Source of the DNA: Chondrilla cf. caribensis
Lineage: Eukaryota > Porifera > Demospongiae > Chondrillida > Chondrillidae
Reading direction: 5' to 3'
Assembly (NCBI GenBank): GCA_964020155.1
Contig: OZ026552.1
Coordinates: 2,663,855 to 2,708,854, forward strand
DNA: 45,000 bases
Shown: positions 1 to 12,238 of the stretch, piece after piece
Numbering within the stretch: the stretch's first letter is position 1
Layout: every line of letters begins with the position of its first letter
Program-made: the position numbers and the translations under genes
Notes under the pieces: generated by a model
The model's database searches: none
What the model was told of the DNA's origin: nothing
What the model saw: only the letters and a program-made list of their open reading frames with translations

Positions 1-599
1 GTACACCAGGTACAAAATTAAGCTGTACTTCTGATGAAAAGTATTTATGTTCTATCAATACTGGTAAAATTGTTGTACATAATAGTATGTGCTAAAGTTT
101 GAATGAGGTGTGTGTGTGATATGTCTGATTATAATATTATTACAATTTCAAACTTAATGTGATCTGTGTCCTTTGTCCCTTTGTCAGAAACCTTTAAATG
201 CACACCACATGATGTACTTCCTACATAATAATATTATGATTATGAAACAAAGTCAGACATGAAGTGCAGATCTTAGTCTGCCCAGTAGCCATCCATTATC
301 CATTTACTATTACTGCTAGTGTACATTCAAACGTATTGCAGTAAGCATAGTCTAGCATAGTCCCCATGGGCGGAAAGTGCGGAAGACGGTCTAGCCCGAA
401 TAGCGATTAGTTCACACCTTTGTATTACCCGACCACAAATTGCGCAAGATGGCGGCCCCTCCTTCAAGCGGATAAAATCGAGCGTACGAACTGCAGTTGC
501 TGAAGCTATCCTGTCGATTGTGCGAGCTTCTTCTTCGGGATTTTCGGCACACGTACGCTCCGAACGAAGCGAATGACACCAAAGGGATGATTTCGAATC

Positions 600-797
600 G
601 ATACGATATATTTCGATAGATTTGCCATACCCAGTTGGTAGGCGGACTATGTTGTCCTCACCGACAAATACACTAGTAATACCCGCTGTCTGTTCGCTGG
701 ACAAAATTATGTCCTCCCGCTTGATCTTTCTATCTTCGGTAAAGCGCGACGAATATCTAGGGTCTATGTTCTTTCTAACAGAAATTAGCCCTTCCCT
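600..797 (-). pseudogene. Captured RecQ-like helicase 5' fragment
   Basis: A minus-strand frame, open from just below a TATA-like box, encodes a stretch with LSSEQTAGITSVFVGED followed by NIVRLPTGYGKS (GYGKS at about 618-632). This resembles the start of RecQ-family helicases: the Q-motif-like 'EQ' helix followed by Walker A motif I of the type LPTGYGKS. No further helicase motifs follow. After about 600 the frame runs into the element's inverted terminus and loses similarity. No ATG is in frame upstream; an ATA stands where a start might once have been, so translation is unlikely. It is best read as a promoter plus first-exon fragment picked up by the transposon. Other P-loop helicases are possible, but GYGKS with a preceding LPT strongly suggests RecQ-like. 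Confidence 0.55.
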
Positions 798-829
798 CTA
801 TATAACGGCTTCAGCGGACAGTGACGTCA
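796..829 (-). promoter_or_regulatory. Promoter-like CRE plus TATA inside the element
   Basis: On the minus strand a perfect CRE palindrome TGACGTCA (822-829) is followed by a TATATAG box (about 796-805), and then by the helicase-like reading frame. The order and spacing suit a captured core promoter. Function is not demonstrated. Confidence 0.4.
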
Positions 830-1784
830 TTAATCAAAAAATCTTTACCCAAAATTCTGGGCAAGGATCATTTGATTGGCCAATAGTCACGAGGCCGAGG
901 TGTGAACTAATCGCTATTCGAGCTAGACCGTCTCCCACTCTTAATTAGCGCCCGTAGGGGACGGGCTAGCTAGCTAGACTACAGTAAGCAATGCTTTATA
1001 CAAGACAATGGAATACAATCACATCAGTCAATACCCTTTGTGTCTTTGCATTAACATTGAAGATCAATGTGTGTTTCATAAATATTTTTTCCCAAGCATT
1101 TTCAGTACACTCTATTAAGTAGAGACAGCACTAAGTGTGAATTATACTGTGAGATCAGTTGTATACACTTTGTTGAGAGCATGGGAAACACAGTATTCTT
1201 AGCACTCAGTCAAAAGGTCGAAATCCTTCAATGTGTTCTGCATACTGTGTTCCCACATTTGCTGCGAAATCACACATGGAGGGCAGATCTGAGTTCACAT
1301 CCAAATTGCACAATGCATATTTTCCCATACATTTCAAGTACACACCATTCACTTGCTTGTGTAGTAATTTCTTATAGGCACGAAATTTTATACGTACCAT
1401 ACACACACACACACACGTGCACGTGCCCACACACACTTATATGTATAATATTATATAAAAAGCAGTTACCATGCACATACGAAAGTGCCATACATCCCAG
1501 TACTTGTGACACTTTCAACTTCTCCAACTTAATTGAAACTTAAATTCCCTGCTATACAGTATAAGGACAGTCACTACAACATGTTGGTAACCACAAGAGA
1601 AGTTCTCACTTGTAAACTCTTCTGGTGACAGAAAGGGAAATACAACATTGTGTCTATGTCTCTTTGATAGAATCCTTTAATGTGTACTACATACACACAC
1701 ATAAACACAGAAATACAAATATACATGTAGACAAACACAAACACACAAATATACAACAGACGCAAACATATTATACAAATACAA

Positions 1785-1785
1785 A

Positions 1786-1835
<50 letters not shown>

Positions 1836-1945
1836 TACAAAGATAAATGGGGGAAAACGGTCTGGATTCAAGACTACCTTATGCATGCACACACTGACAT
1901 AATATGTAAGTACACATGCACACATACACACATACTGGCATATGT

Positions 1946-2032
<87 letters not shown>

Positions 2033-2050
2033 TACACACACACATACACA
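1785..2050. repeat. (CA)n arrays with embedded satellite module
   Basis: (CA)n tracts at about 1,790-1,832 and 1,949-2,030 flank a non-CA module containing AAATACAAAGATAAATGGGG and TCTGGATTCAAGACTACC. The same module recurs in the arrays at 9.3-10.1 kb and 17.8-19.0 kb. Apparent His/Thr or Cys/Val open frames here are low-complexity artefacts. Confidence 0.9.
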
Positions 2051-2341
2051 CACAAATACACATACAATCATACACACCTGCCCTGATCCTACATCCTGGT
2101 ATTTGATCAAAGGTTGTAATAATGGCAAATTTAAAGTAGCAACAGAAATCAGTTCTACACCTCACATCATCTGCTCACCACTGCCACATGAGAATTGGTC
2201 TGTTCAGCCAGATCTGACACAACCTGAAGAAAATATAAAATAACTGTTTCAAACACAGGGGCATATTCCCACATATAATGTACATAATAGTTGAGATACA
2301 TGCAGACTTTGCTTTTGTGAACAATCAAGCCAGTGTCAGTA

Positions 2342-2547
2342 CCGTATAGCGGGAAATTTTCGCAGGACAAAATTTTCACAGATGGCTCCAAAAATTAAAA
2401 CTCGTGTATAAAATTGTCGCGGATGCTGGTCACAGCCCCGTGATAGAACAACAAGAACGCTTAATTCACAGATAAAATTTTCACAGATGTTAGGCCAACA
2501 TTGCAATCTGCGAAAATTTTGTCCTACGAAAATTTCCCGCTAAACGG
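2342..2547. mobile_element. 206-bp MITE with TA target duplication
   Basis: The ends are inverted: 2,342 starts CCGTATAGCGGGAAATTTTC, and the reverse complement of the right end starts CCGTTTAGCGGGAAATTTTC. Similarity continues for about 42 bp. TA lies on each side (2,340-2,341 and 2,548-2,549). The paralogous sequence at about 19,241-19,256 reads straight through GTGTCAGTATTTTCACAACA with a single TA, so it is the empty site and proves the insertion boundaries. The TA target suggests a Tc1/mariner-type non-autonomous element. There is no coding capacity. Confidence 0.88.
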
Positions 2548-3755
2548 TATTTTTACAACAGCCCTACCACTCTAGTTCACCCTCATAAACAATTAAACAA
2601 AAGTGTCTGTATATCTGCTACAGCATGCCCAAAGTACTTTAGCTATTACATCTAATACATTTAGGTATAATTGTATACTAACTCTGACACAGCAGTATTA
2701 TTATATATAGCCAGACAGTGTGTTGCTAGGCAATTGATTGACAACAATAACAAGTTTGCAGTAGCAAAGTTAAGTGTACTAATATCAGTTATTTGCACAC
2801 TTTTCACATTGATCTGCCCACACAACATATATACCACAGATATAATTACAGTATACACACATCTGTACTGGAGACAAATTAACAAGCTCATGCAGTTTCA
2901 TCTTTGGTTTGACATGACACAACAACAGATGTTCTGAACTAGGAAATCTTTGGGTGATTGCTTTGGCTTTGAGTCCTGTTCTTTGACAATCAAGCCAAAT
3001 GCCTATGGATCCACTATACAGCTCTACTATAGATACTTTAGTTATTATGTGGTATGTTTTGGTATAAAACTAACTTGATAACTTTTAATAAATATATAAC
3101 AAGTTTGCAGTAGCAGGAAAAAAACACTTTTCACATTGATCAGCCCGAGCAACATACCATATTATTATAATTATATTATACACACATCCGTACTTGAGTT
3201 ATGTTCAAGTTCCATACATGCCAACTGAGGATTAATTAGGACATTCTACTTTAATTTACACGTCTTAGATTTCAATTCACATAGACTTTATAATTCAGTG
3301 TAATGTTTCACCCTTCTCAGGCTTCTCCAGGCTCAATGCATGTCACCCGAGATGCATTGCTCAATGTTCATTGTTGTATTATGTGGTACACATGGCCCAA
3401 ATACATATCAGTTAGCTGATTTAAAATGGCTTTACTTTTAATGAAAACCAAAGGTTTACATCTAATAAGCATGTCACAGTGGATCATATTGCATTTGTAT
3501 GATATTAAACACAAGACCAATTTAAAATTGCCAATGGTATAGCTCAGGTTACTTGTTGACAAACAAAATTAATATCTGAGATACATTATAGTAATTATTA
3601 TACTGTATTATAGTTGATTATGAAATTTACAATAGGTGAAATATGCTTCAGGTGCTGAGCATTCTCTACTTACTCTATGTTATGATTATTCATAATTTGA
3701 TGTTTTAATTCAGTTTTGAGAAACTCCTGCAGTGATTTGTACATTTTGTGTTGCT

Positions 3756-3761
3756 TTTATT
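3756..3761 (-). terminator. Candidate polyadenylation signal, collagen A
   Basis: AATAAA on the minus strand, about 245 bp past the collagen A stop codon. It is conserved at 12,892-12,897 in unit B. Confidence 0.4.
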
Positions 3762-4004
3762 CAAATACTGATACTTATGTCGATGCTGATAATTATAATC
3801 ATGTCAGTATAATTACTTCATTTCTAATTTCAGATTGATACACAAGCTTCAATTAGTTATAATATCATGAAGCTAGTTGAACAGCAGGCATCAATTACAT
3901 TAGGAAATAATAGGTTATGTAAGATGCTATATTCTTTGTACCATTTTATAATTATAATTGTTCTGTTTGATTCAGACTACTGTCCAGGAACATTCAAATC
4001 TTCC

Positions 4005-5294
4005 CTATTCCCCTGACGGACAAGGCGGTCCACAAGGTCCAGGAGGTCCTATGTCTCCCTTTACTCCTGGTGGTCCTGAAGGTCCTGAAAGTCCATTACG
4101 TCCTGGGAAGCCTCTCTCTCCTTTTGCTCCATATCTTCCTTGTGGTCCTGGTCTTCCGGCTGCTCCTCTATCTCCTGGTTCTCCTTTAGCTCCTTTTGCT
4201 CCTGATCTTCCTACTTCTCCTGGTTCTCCTGGTGCCCCTACTTCTCCTGGTACTCCTGGTGACCCATCTCTTCCCGGTTGTCCTGTTGCCCCTTGTTTTC
4301 CATGTGCTCCTGGTTCCCCATCTATTCCCGGTGCTCCTAGTAACCCTACTTTTCCCGGTGCTCCTGGTGTTCCTTCATCTCCCTTTTTCCCTTTTTTTCC
4401 TCTTCGTCCTCTTTCCCCCCTGTCTCCTGGTACCCCAACATCTCCAGGAGGTCCTGGTGGTCCTGGTACCCCATCGTCTCCAGGAAGTCCTCGTGGTCCT
4501 GGTGCCCCATCATCTCCATTACGTCCTGCTGATCCTGGTAGCCCACGAGATCCATCTTTTCCTGATGGTCCTGTATCCCCTTTCTCCCCTTTTGGTCCTC
4601 CTCTCCCAACATCGCCAGGAGGTCCTTGTGGTCCAGGTACCCCGTCCTCTCCAGGATCTCCTCGTGGTCCTGCAGGCCCAACATTTCCAGGAGGTCCTTG
4701 TACGCCTTGTCGCCCATTAGCTCCAGGAGGTCCTCGTGGTCCTGGTTCCCCATCTTCTCCAGCGGGTCCTTCAAGTCCTCGTGACCCATCTTTCCCAGAA
4801 ACTCCTGGTGACCCTGGTTGCCCATCACTCCCATTACGTCCTGGTGGTCCTGGATCCCCTGTCTCCCCTTTTGGTCCAGGTGGACAATCGCATGTATCTT
4901 GTCGTCTAATCCTTCCCAGGAGTTTATCTGTTTACGTAAAAAACAAAGTGCAATGTAACAAATTTAAAGACAGATTTTTACCCTGAAAATTAAATAAACT
5001 GTATCAATGGATATCAGTCAATTTGCAAGACTTTGCGTGAATTATCTTAAAATCTACCTACTTGAAGTTGTATCTAAACCAACCTTTGGTTGCAAGTGGT
5101 TCCAGTCTCCTCTCCAGTTGTTCAATCTTCTGGTGAAGTGACTTGGTTTCCTCTTGCGACTGCTGTCTGATCTCCTTAAGTTCATTCTGAAGTTCTGAAA
5201 ATGCCTTTTGAAAATCAGCGATACCGCCAATACTGATGGTCACCACGCAGCACAGAACAGCTACTTGTAGGAAGACCTGTGTTCTTGGAGCCAT
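4005..5294 (-). CDS. Short-chain collagen, copy A (two exons, 379 aa)
   Basis: Exon 1 is 5,062-5,294 and exon 2 is 4,005-4,911 (minus strand; phase-2 intron 4,912-5,061, donor GTAGGT, acceptor GGGAAG|G). The start is the ATG of MAPRTQVF at 5,294. Residues 7-26 are strongly hydrophobic (signal peptide or type II anchor). About 30-70 is a heptad-rich coiled coil. KIRR at 78-81, created across the splice, fits a furin-type [RK]-X-[RK]-R site. It is followed by DTCDCPPG, about 280 residues of uninterrupted Gly-X-Y, and a C-terminus [11 protein letters not shown]. Paired cysteines at both ends of the helix suggest inter-chain disulfides. The order (hydrophobic N-terminus, coiled coil, basic cleavage site, Cys, Gly-X-Y, Cys) resembles nematode cuticle collagens and membrane-shed collagens. 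It probably trimerises and is secreted or shed into the extracellular matrix. There is no fibrillar C-propeptide. A near-identical paralogue lies in unit B. Confidence 0.85.
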
Positions 5295-5363
5295 AACTGT
5301 AGGACCAGTTGACAAACTCGGGTTCTCAGTGTTAGCTTGTGGTAACCAGAGCAGAACAAACTA

Positions 5364-5372
5364 CTTTTATAG
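5364..5372 (-). promoter_or_regulatory. TATA box of collagen A
   Basis: CTATAAAAG on the minus strand lies about 70 bp upstream of the ATG. Transcription would be expected to start near 5,335-5,340. The element and its surroundings are conserved upstream of copy B at 14,619-14,627. Confidence 0.6.
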
Positions 5373-5916
5373 CTGATCACAGGGAGGCCTGCTCTCTGGC
5401 TTAATGCAATTACTGCATGGTCTGTTGGCTGCATTGCATCAGATACCTTATGAATCTCTTGCTACTGTAATCACGAAACCTATTATGGTCAAGGGTATCC
5501 TTTAATTATGGAGCAGTTTCACATTCACTATGACAGTGGATGCATGTGACACACAGAATACTGCTTACTGTGTTATAGTACATGAAACTGAAACTGAACA
5601 GAGGTGCACGGAAGTTTAGATATACAGGAACATAGTGTGGAACCACCAGACAGAGAGCACATACAAGAGAAGAGCATACACCCTAGTAAGTAGAGGTCAT
5701 AATATGGGTTCTTGCGATAATATTATTTCTGTACTTGGTTTACATGAAGGCCATATGGTACACTCCGGTAAATTTAAACTCAAGTGCTTGAAATTTACAC
5801 TAGAAATATACCAATTATAACCATATTCCACATAATTCAAGTGTTACTGAGTCAGTAACTATTAGAAGATATGTTAAATGTAAATTACAGTCTGACATGT
5901 GCACAGTACTGTACAG

Positions 5917-6074
<158 letters not shown>

Positions 6075-6119
6075 CACACACTGTGCATGTATATGTCAGC
6101 ATGCACAGATCCCAGTATA

Positions 6120-9100
6120 GCACTAGCTTTTACCATTTCCAATTATTATCTTCTACTATATGGTACAGGTAGAGACAGTGCTAAGTTAAAATTATCTATG
6201 GCTTTGCAAGGTGCATGAGACAGGTGCACTTGTAAGGCCCTATAGGCTGTGATGGTCAGGAGCTCACATGTATATAGGACCTCTTTGTCATGCGTCAACA
6301 AACTCACTGTCCCTGCCAATATGTACATGTTGGACCTTTCACAATGATCAGTGACAAATCTATATACTTTACATTTAAAATAAGAATAGTTGGAAATTGA
6401 TGTACTGTACACAATAATTATTATTACTCTGGTTGTCCATCCACATGTACATGAACCCCACTCTCCTTGTTCACCAAGGGACTGGGCTAATAATGTATGA
6501 TACAGTCCGACATGTACACCAGGTACAAAATAAATATTAATCTGTACTTTTGATGAGAGGTATTTATGTTCTATTGTATGTAATTATAACAGTATGAGCA
6601 GTGTAACAGTATGAGTATATGACTATGTGCATGATTCATGTGCTCTTAGTGCATGTGCATGTGGTTACTTTAAATTTGATTGCATAGCACGACCATTTAG
6701 GAAGTTAGGAAGTTAGCTACATATTTATACTTGTTGGTAACCACAAGAGAACTGCTGTTTGATTATCACATATAATTGTAAAGGCTTCTGGTAACAATAA
6801 TAATTTTTATTATGTCTTTTGTCTCTTTGATAGAATCCCTTAATGTGTACTACATACTGTACTTCCGACATACACTATGAGGTCACATAGAGTACAGATC
6901 TCATGATCAGATAGCCCAGAAGCCATCTGTTGTCCATTTCACTATTAGTGCTATAGTACACATTTAATTGCACATTATACATATTATTATTGCAGTATGT
7001 ACTGTTCCAACAGATTGTAGAATACAATCTTATCAATGGGCTGTTTTGAATTGAATTTGTATAATATACATGTGTACATGTACATACTTTAAATAATGTG
7101 TACGTGAGTGTGTACATGCGTGTGTGCCATGTTCATGTGTACCAGTACATGTGTGTACATAATATGTTTGTATGTGTGTCTTTGTGTGTACATTGTGATT
7201 GCATGTACATATGTACCTGTCAACAAACTTAAAGTACAGTCTATTAGATTCCACACTGGCAAATTTTATCACTGGATCTAGATTCTACACATCTGTAGAC
7301 ATTACGGGATTGCTCTATTAATTCTTATCAAATCACCCATTATGACCATCAGTACAGAGTAGTCCCCAATTACGTATGCATTGACGAGAAGGAGATGTCT
7401 GATGTGTCTCTCAATCCCTTAATAAAATCAGCTATAGCTAATTAGAAACTTTGCCACTCTCCCTGACATTATGCACATGTTGGATGTATTCACAGTGATC
7501 AGTGACAAGCCTATATTATGCTTTACATTACAATTACAATTAGTCTAGGAATAGTTTGAAATTGATGTACTGTACACAGTAAATATTAGTACTCTGGTTG
7601 TCCATCCACTTGTACATGAACCCCACTCTCCTTGTTCACCAAGTGACTGGGATAATAATGTATGATACAGTCCGACATGTACACCAGGTACAAAATTAAT
7701 CTGTACTTCTGATGAAAAGTATTTATGTTCTATAAATACTGGTAAAATTGTTGTACATATGTGCTAAAGGTGAGGTGTGTGTAATATGCTCTGATGATAA
7801 TATTATAATTTCAAACTTAATGTGATCTGTGTCCTTTGTCCCTTTGTCAGAAGCCGTCAAATGCACACCACATGATGTACTTCCTACATGTAATATGATT
7901 ATGAAACAAAGTCAGACGTCAAGTGCAGATCTTGGTCTGCCCAGTAGCCATCCATTGTCATGTACATGTACACATAAGGATGTCAGCATGCACAGATCCC
8001 AGTATAACACTTTACCATTACCAATTATTATCTGCTATTATATGGTACAGGTAGAGACAGTGCAAAGTAAAATTATCTATGGCTTTGCAAGGTGAGACAG
8101 GTGTCTACACTTGTAAGGCCCTACAGGCTGTGATGGTCAGGAGCTCACATGTATATAGGACCTCTTTGTCATGTGTCAACAAACTCACTGTCCCTGCCAA
8201 TATGTACATGTTGGACCTTTTCACAGTGATCATCATCTCAATTATGTATGTATTGACGAAAAGGGTGGAATACGTCTCTCAATTCCTTTAATTAAATCAG
8301 CTAATTAGAAACTTTGCCACTCTCCCTGACATTATGCACATGTTGGACGTATTCAGTGACAAGCCACATGTACATGAACGCCACTCTCCTTTTTCACCAA
8401 GTGACTGGGATAATAATGTATGATACAATCCAACATGTACACCAGGTACAAAATTAACATTGAAGATCAATGTGTGTTTCATAAAATTCATTTAAATAAA
8501 AATTTCCAAGCATTTTCAGTACACTCTAGGTAGAGACAGCACTAAGTGTGAATTATACTGTGAGATCAGTTGTATACACTTTGTTGAGAGCATCTGAAAC
8601 ACAGTATTCTTAGCACTCAGTCAAAAGGTCAAAATCCTTCAATGTGTTCTGCATACTGTGTTCCCACATTTGCTGTGAAATCACACAAGGAGGGTAGATC
8701 TGAGGTCACATCCAAATTACAAGATGCATATTTTCCTATGCATTTCAAGTACACACCATTCACTTGCTTGTGTAGTAATTTCTTATAGGCACGAAATCAT
8801 ATACGTATCATACACACACACAAGTGCACATGCGCACACACACTTATATGTATAATAAATATAAAAAGCAGTTACCATGCACATACGAAAGTGCCATACA
8901 TCCAAGTACTTGTGACGCTTTCAACTTTTCCAACTAAATTGAAACTTAAATTCCCTGCTATACAGTATAAGGACAGTCACTACAACATGTTGGTAAACAC
9001 AAGAGAAGTTTGACTATCACTTGTAAAGGATTCTGGTGACAGAAAGGGAAATACAACATTGTGTCTGTGTCTCCTTGATAGAATCCTTTAATGTGTACTA

Positions 9101-9150
9101 CATACTGTACTTCCGACATACACTATGAGGTCACACAGAGTGCAGATCAA
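6120..9150. other. Non-coding spacer of unit A
   Basis: About 3 kb without a supported gene. It contains internally repeated blocks. The segments near 6,420-6,590 and 7,590-7,740 repeat each other: both have a TGGTTGTCCATCCAC block and the block GTACACCAGGTACAAAAT. A GT-rich stretch lies at 7,090-7,200. Short open frames are not conserved in frame between units and look spurious. Confidence 0.6.
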
Positions 9151-9154
9151 ACTG

Positions 9155-9265
9155 TTTTCTACTTCTGAGTCAACTTCAGCTGCACGTTGCAGGTGGCACA
9201 CTTCTGCTTCGATGCTGACCACATTGAGACCATGGACATAAGATAGATACCGCCAAAGGTGGGCC
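9155..9265 (-). pseudogene. METTL25-like exon shard (unit A edge)
   Basis: On the minus strand a splice acceptor ...CACATTAG is followed by codons for AHLWRYLSYVHGLNVVSIEA, then EAEVCHLQ and decayed sequence. This is the start of the exon whose 3' half is seen at 12,062-12,238. The methyltransferase motif-I region of METTL25/METTL25B proteins has a similar 'LS.. .GL.V..IE' pattern. The exon is cut off at GAAAACAGTTTG, so it cannot encode a complete product. Confidence 0.6.
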
Positions 9266-9329
9266 TAATGTGAGCAAAATAAAGAAAGGGGACTCAAATA
9301 TTAACGTGCATAGGCGTTCACACTGGGGT

Positions 9330-10072
<743 letters not shown>

Positions 10073-10074
10073 TA

Positions 10075-10290
10075 GAAATAGAAAACATAGCAATAGAAAA
10101 TGTAAGGTTCCCCTCTCCGAACAGGACCAAATTTGTCCTTTTTCAATTAGGAGAGAATTTAAGGTGTCTACTTGGGGTAAAAGAGACCCTCCTGCATTTA
10201 CAACAGGGGCTTGATAATTGTAAAAGGTTGAAGTTCAGCCCTGCTAGTTATAGGTATATAATTAGGTAGTCTAAATAGATTGCAAAGTGT
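10075..10290 (-). pseudogene. Relic of the BMT5-like gene (5' part)
   Basis: The minus strand encodes LVLFGEGNLTFSIAMF, matching LVLFGEGNYTFSMAIA of the gene at 20,924-21,722. Its upstream sequence also aligns, with gaps, to the 5' flank of that gene (for example TTGCAAAGT near 10,279 and 21,780). Everything downstream of the first motif is replaced by the (CA)n array, so this is a truncated copy. Confidence 0.75.
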
Positions 10291-10970
10291 ACTTCATCTA
10301 TTAACTGTATAATATATACATACATCGAACTAAGTTTATGACTACAGATTTCTGTACTGAGCAGCTTTATAACACTACCAAAATTTGTACACTACCCTTC
10401 AAAGTTTCTTCAGATTAACAAGCACTTGGTGGTAATGTTGTGTTGTGTACAGTGTTGTTAATAATTGTATTCGTTTGAGTACAAGTGAGGGAGTGCAGAT
10501 CCAGAATTCTTTGCATACATACTTAGAAAGGTCAGAAAGCTATCTCATATGAATATCATTATAAGGTTCAATTGATCTCTATGCAGAAGTTAAAGTTATC
10601 ACTTTGAATGAATGTTTGCACATATTATGAACATACTGTTTCTCCATGATTATGTATGTACCTAGGTGTGGACATGCATGTTGCAATTAATATTATGTCA
10701 TTGCAAAAAAGGAAGCAAGAATACGTTAATTTTAGTATTCAGTGAAATAGTACTGACCTACAAGTGAATACAGGTATTCTTAGACTATATTAATTTACTA
10801 CGTACATAATAGGGGATGACAAAATAATAATAATATGTTGTATTGATATAGTGCTCCTTACTTTACCTTATGTACTATATGTATGTTTTGGCAGTGATAA
10901 CCTTAATAGAATTTAAGATTAGAATTCTGAAATTTAGTTTTGAGAGTACTCTGAATCTATCCAGGCTTTC
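10290..10970. repeat. Paralogue of 21,780-21,870 plus 26,924-27,460
   Basis: This stretch aligns collinearly first with 21,780-21,870 (CTGTACTGAG) and then directly with 26,924-27,460. Matching landmarks are TATAACACTA, TCTTCAGAT, CATATGAATATC, GTACCTAGGTG, TATTCAGTGAAAT and GAGTACTCT. It therefore preserves the arrangement before the 5-kb insertion at 21,871-26,923. No gene is supported in it. Confidence 0.75.
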
Positions 10971-11142
10971 CCAATAATAAAAAAACCTAAGATAGGATGT
11001 GATATGTGATGTGGAAGTTATGAGAATGTTAGTTTCAAGACAATGATGCTTGAGAACAGGAAATGTCTGAATTGAGCTGATGTGAGGGTGAGACAGAATT
11101 GGTTGAGTATGACATTGTACTGTATGTACAGTACATACTCAC

Positions 11143-12238
11143 CCAATGCAGCATTAAGACCAACAGACTTCATAACCCCTTCAGCATACCTGAGAGGACA
11201 GACGCCATGCAGTGAATCCAATACTATTAGGATAAACGGAGGAGATTGAGGATGTAAACTAACTCCCTAAATGGCAGTTTTGACTTCTTGTGGGCCAGTT
11301 TGCCATGTGCGTGCTTCACATTGTGCTAGAAAATAAAGGCATGACAGAGAGACACATTTACACAGTAGAAGAAGAGGGATGTGTACATACATACATATAT
11401 TGTACCTTTCTCAAAACAGTTTCCATGATTGCTCGGTAGCAGTGAACCTTCAAATGTTCTGGATCCTCTTTGACAAAAGCAATCATTCCGGGTGGTCTTG
11501 TACGTATCCGCACTGTTCATACATACGTATGTATATAAAGATGGTCACATAGAAACAATATTTGTGTGCGAATAGTGTAGTTCTCAATAGCATGACAGAG
11601 ATGCCAGAGATGGGACAAAATCACTCATGGGATAAAAACAGGGGTATGGAGCGGAGAGGATGGTCCATGAGATGCCCAAGGAGTATAGGGTGGGGATGCT
11701 GATCCTCTGTAGTTGTTGTCTTCATGTAGCAGCATCCCACTAACACCAAACCACAAGTGTGAGGACTTGAAGCAAATATCCTGATTGTCGAGGGTCCAAG
11801 ATCATCACAAGTGTGGAGACCACTGGGCATATTTCACAAGCATTTGTGAAATATGCCCAGTTAAAAGATCTTGGCAATCTTTCACTGTTATCTAAGGCTT
11901 TAGATACAGAATATTAAACACAAAACAGGATGCAATAACAACAATAAATGTTCTTACAAAACATTTAGTCGTTTGTACAAATCCATCTTTGATACTCATT
12001 TTGTGTGCAGATTGCAGTTGAAACTAATGATGACCACATGTAGTCCTAACCAAGCACATACCTTCATGGCTATGTTATAGCATTTCACAGTGAAACTTTC
12101 AAATGGATTCTCATCCTGCAACAACTTGATTTTTCTCTTTTCTAAACTATTTTCTACTTCCGAGTCAAATTCAGCTGCATGTTGCAGGTGGCACTCTTCT
12201 GCTTCGATGCTGACCACATTGAGACCATGGACATAAGA
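11143..12238 (-). pseudogene. METTL25/METTL25B-like methyltransferase pseudogene (5'-truncated)
   Basis: At least five minus-strand exons can be read. 12,062-12,238 gives SYVHGLNVVSIEAEECH and ends at donor ATGAAG|GTATGT. About 11,560-11,822 gives GLHTCDDLGPSTIRIF and LVLVGCCYMK, then FYPMSDFV in another frame. 11,406-11,512 gives VKEDPEHLKVHCYRAIMETV. 11,264-11,325 gives KLPFRE. 11,143-11,189 gives YAEGVMKSVGLNAAL. 'GLHTCGDL' and 'VGCCYMK' are hallmark strings of the METTL25 (Methyltransf_32) family. The GLHTC exon has a frameshift and a TGA where an Arg codon would fit ('LSCY*EL'). The 5' exons are missing at the unit-B boundary. I judge it non-functional, although splicing signals remain. 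Confidence 0.75.

Larger units (their letters stand above)
348..981. mobile_element. Mutator-like, Pack-MULE-like element with 9-bp target duplication
   Basis: The direct repeat CAGTAAGCA occurs at 339-347 and 982-990 and encloses a 634-bp segment. The segment starts TAGTCTAGC and ends GCTAGACTA, so the ends are inverted. The inverted termini run about 75 bp with small gaps; the innermost ~37 bp (about 384-420 against 899-936, including AGACGGTCTAG and AATAGCGATTAGTTCACACC) are nearly identical. A 9-bp duplication with long termini is characteristic of Mutator-type (MULE) transposons. There is no transposase inside. The interior instead carries a host-gene-like fragment with a promoter-like sequence. 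Family assignment is inference; the terminal repeats and duplication are directly visible. Confidence 0.75.
1..2940. repeat. Tail of a segmental-duplication unit (unit 1, partial)
   Basis: The window opens inside a duplicated unit. Bases 1-330 match 7,681-7,960 and 17,090-17,370 almost word for word, and 990-1,690 match about 8,440-9,100. The part after the CA array (about 2,060-2,745) matches 18,975-19,380. No collagen gene lies in this partial copy. Two transposable elements (348-981 and 2,342-2,547) interrupt it and are absent from the corresponding sequence elsewhere. I see no convincing coding exon other than the fragment inside the first element. Copy identity was judged by eye. Confidence 0.8.

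Noticed and set aside
3958..4986. 342-aa proline-rich open frame on the plus strand
   Set aside because: It is the antisense of the Gly-X-Y repeat (every third codon Pro). The minus strand has TATA, ATG, splice sites, Gly periodicity and a proper terminus.
5635..5820. 61-aa frame present in both units (also 14,890-15,072)
   Set aside because: It is conserved only because the units are recent duplicates; it starts in the collagen upstream region and has no recognisable domain or splice context.
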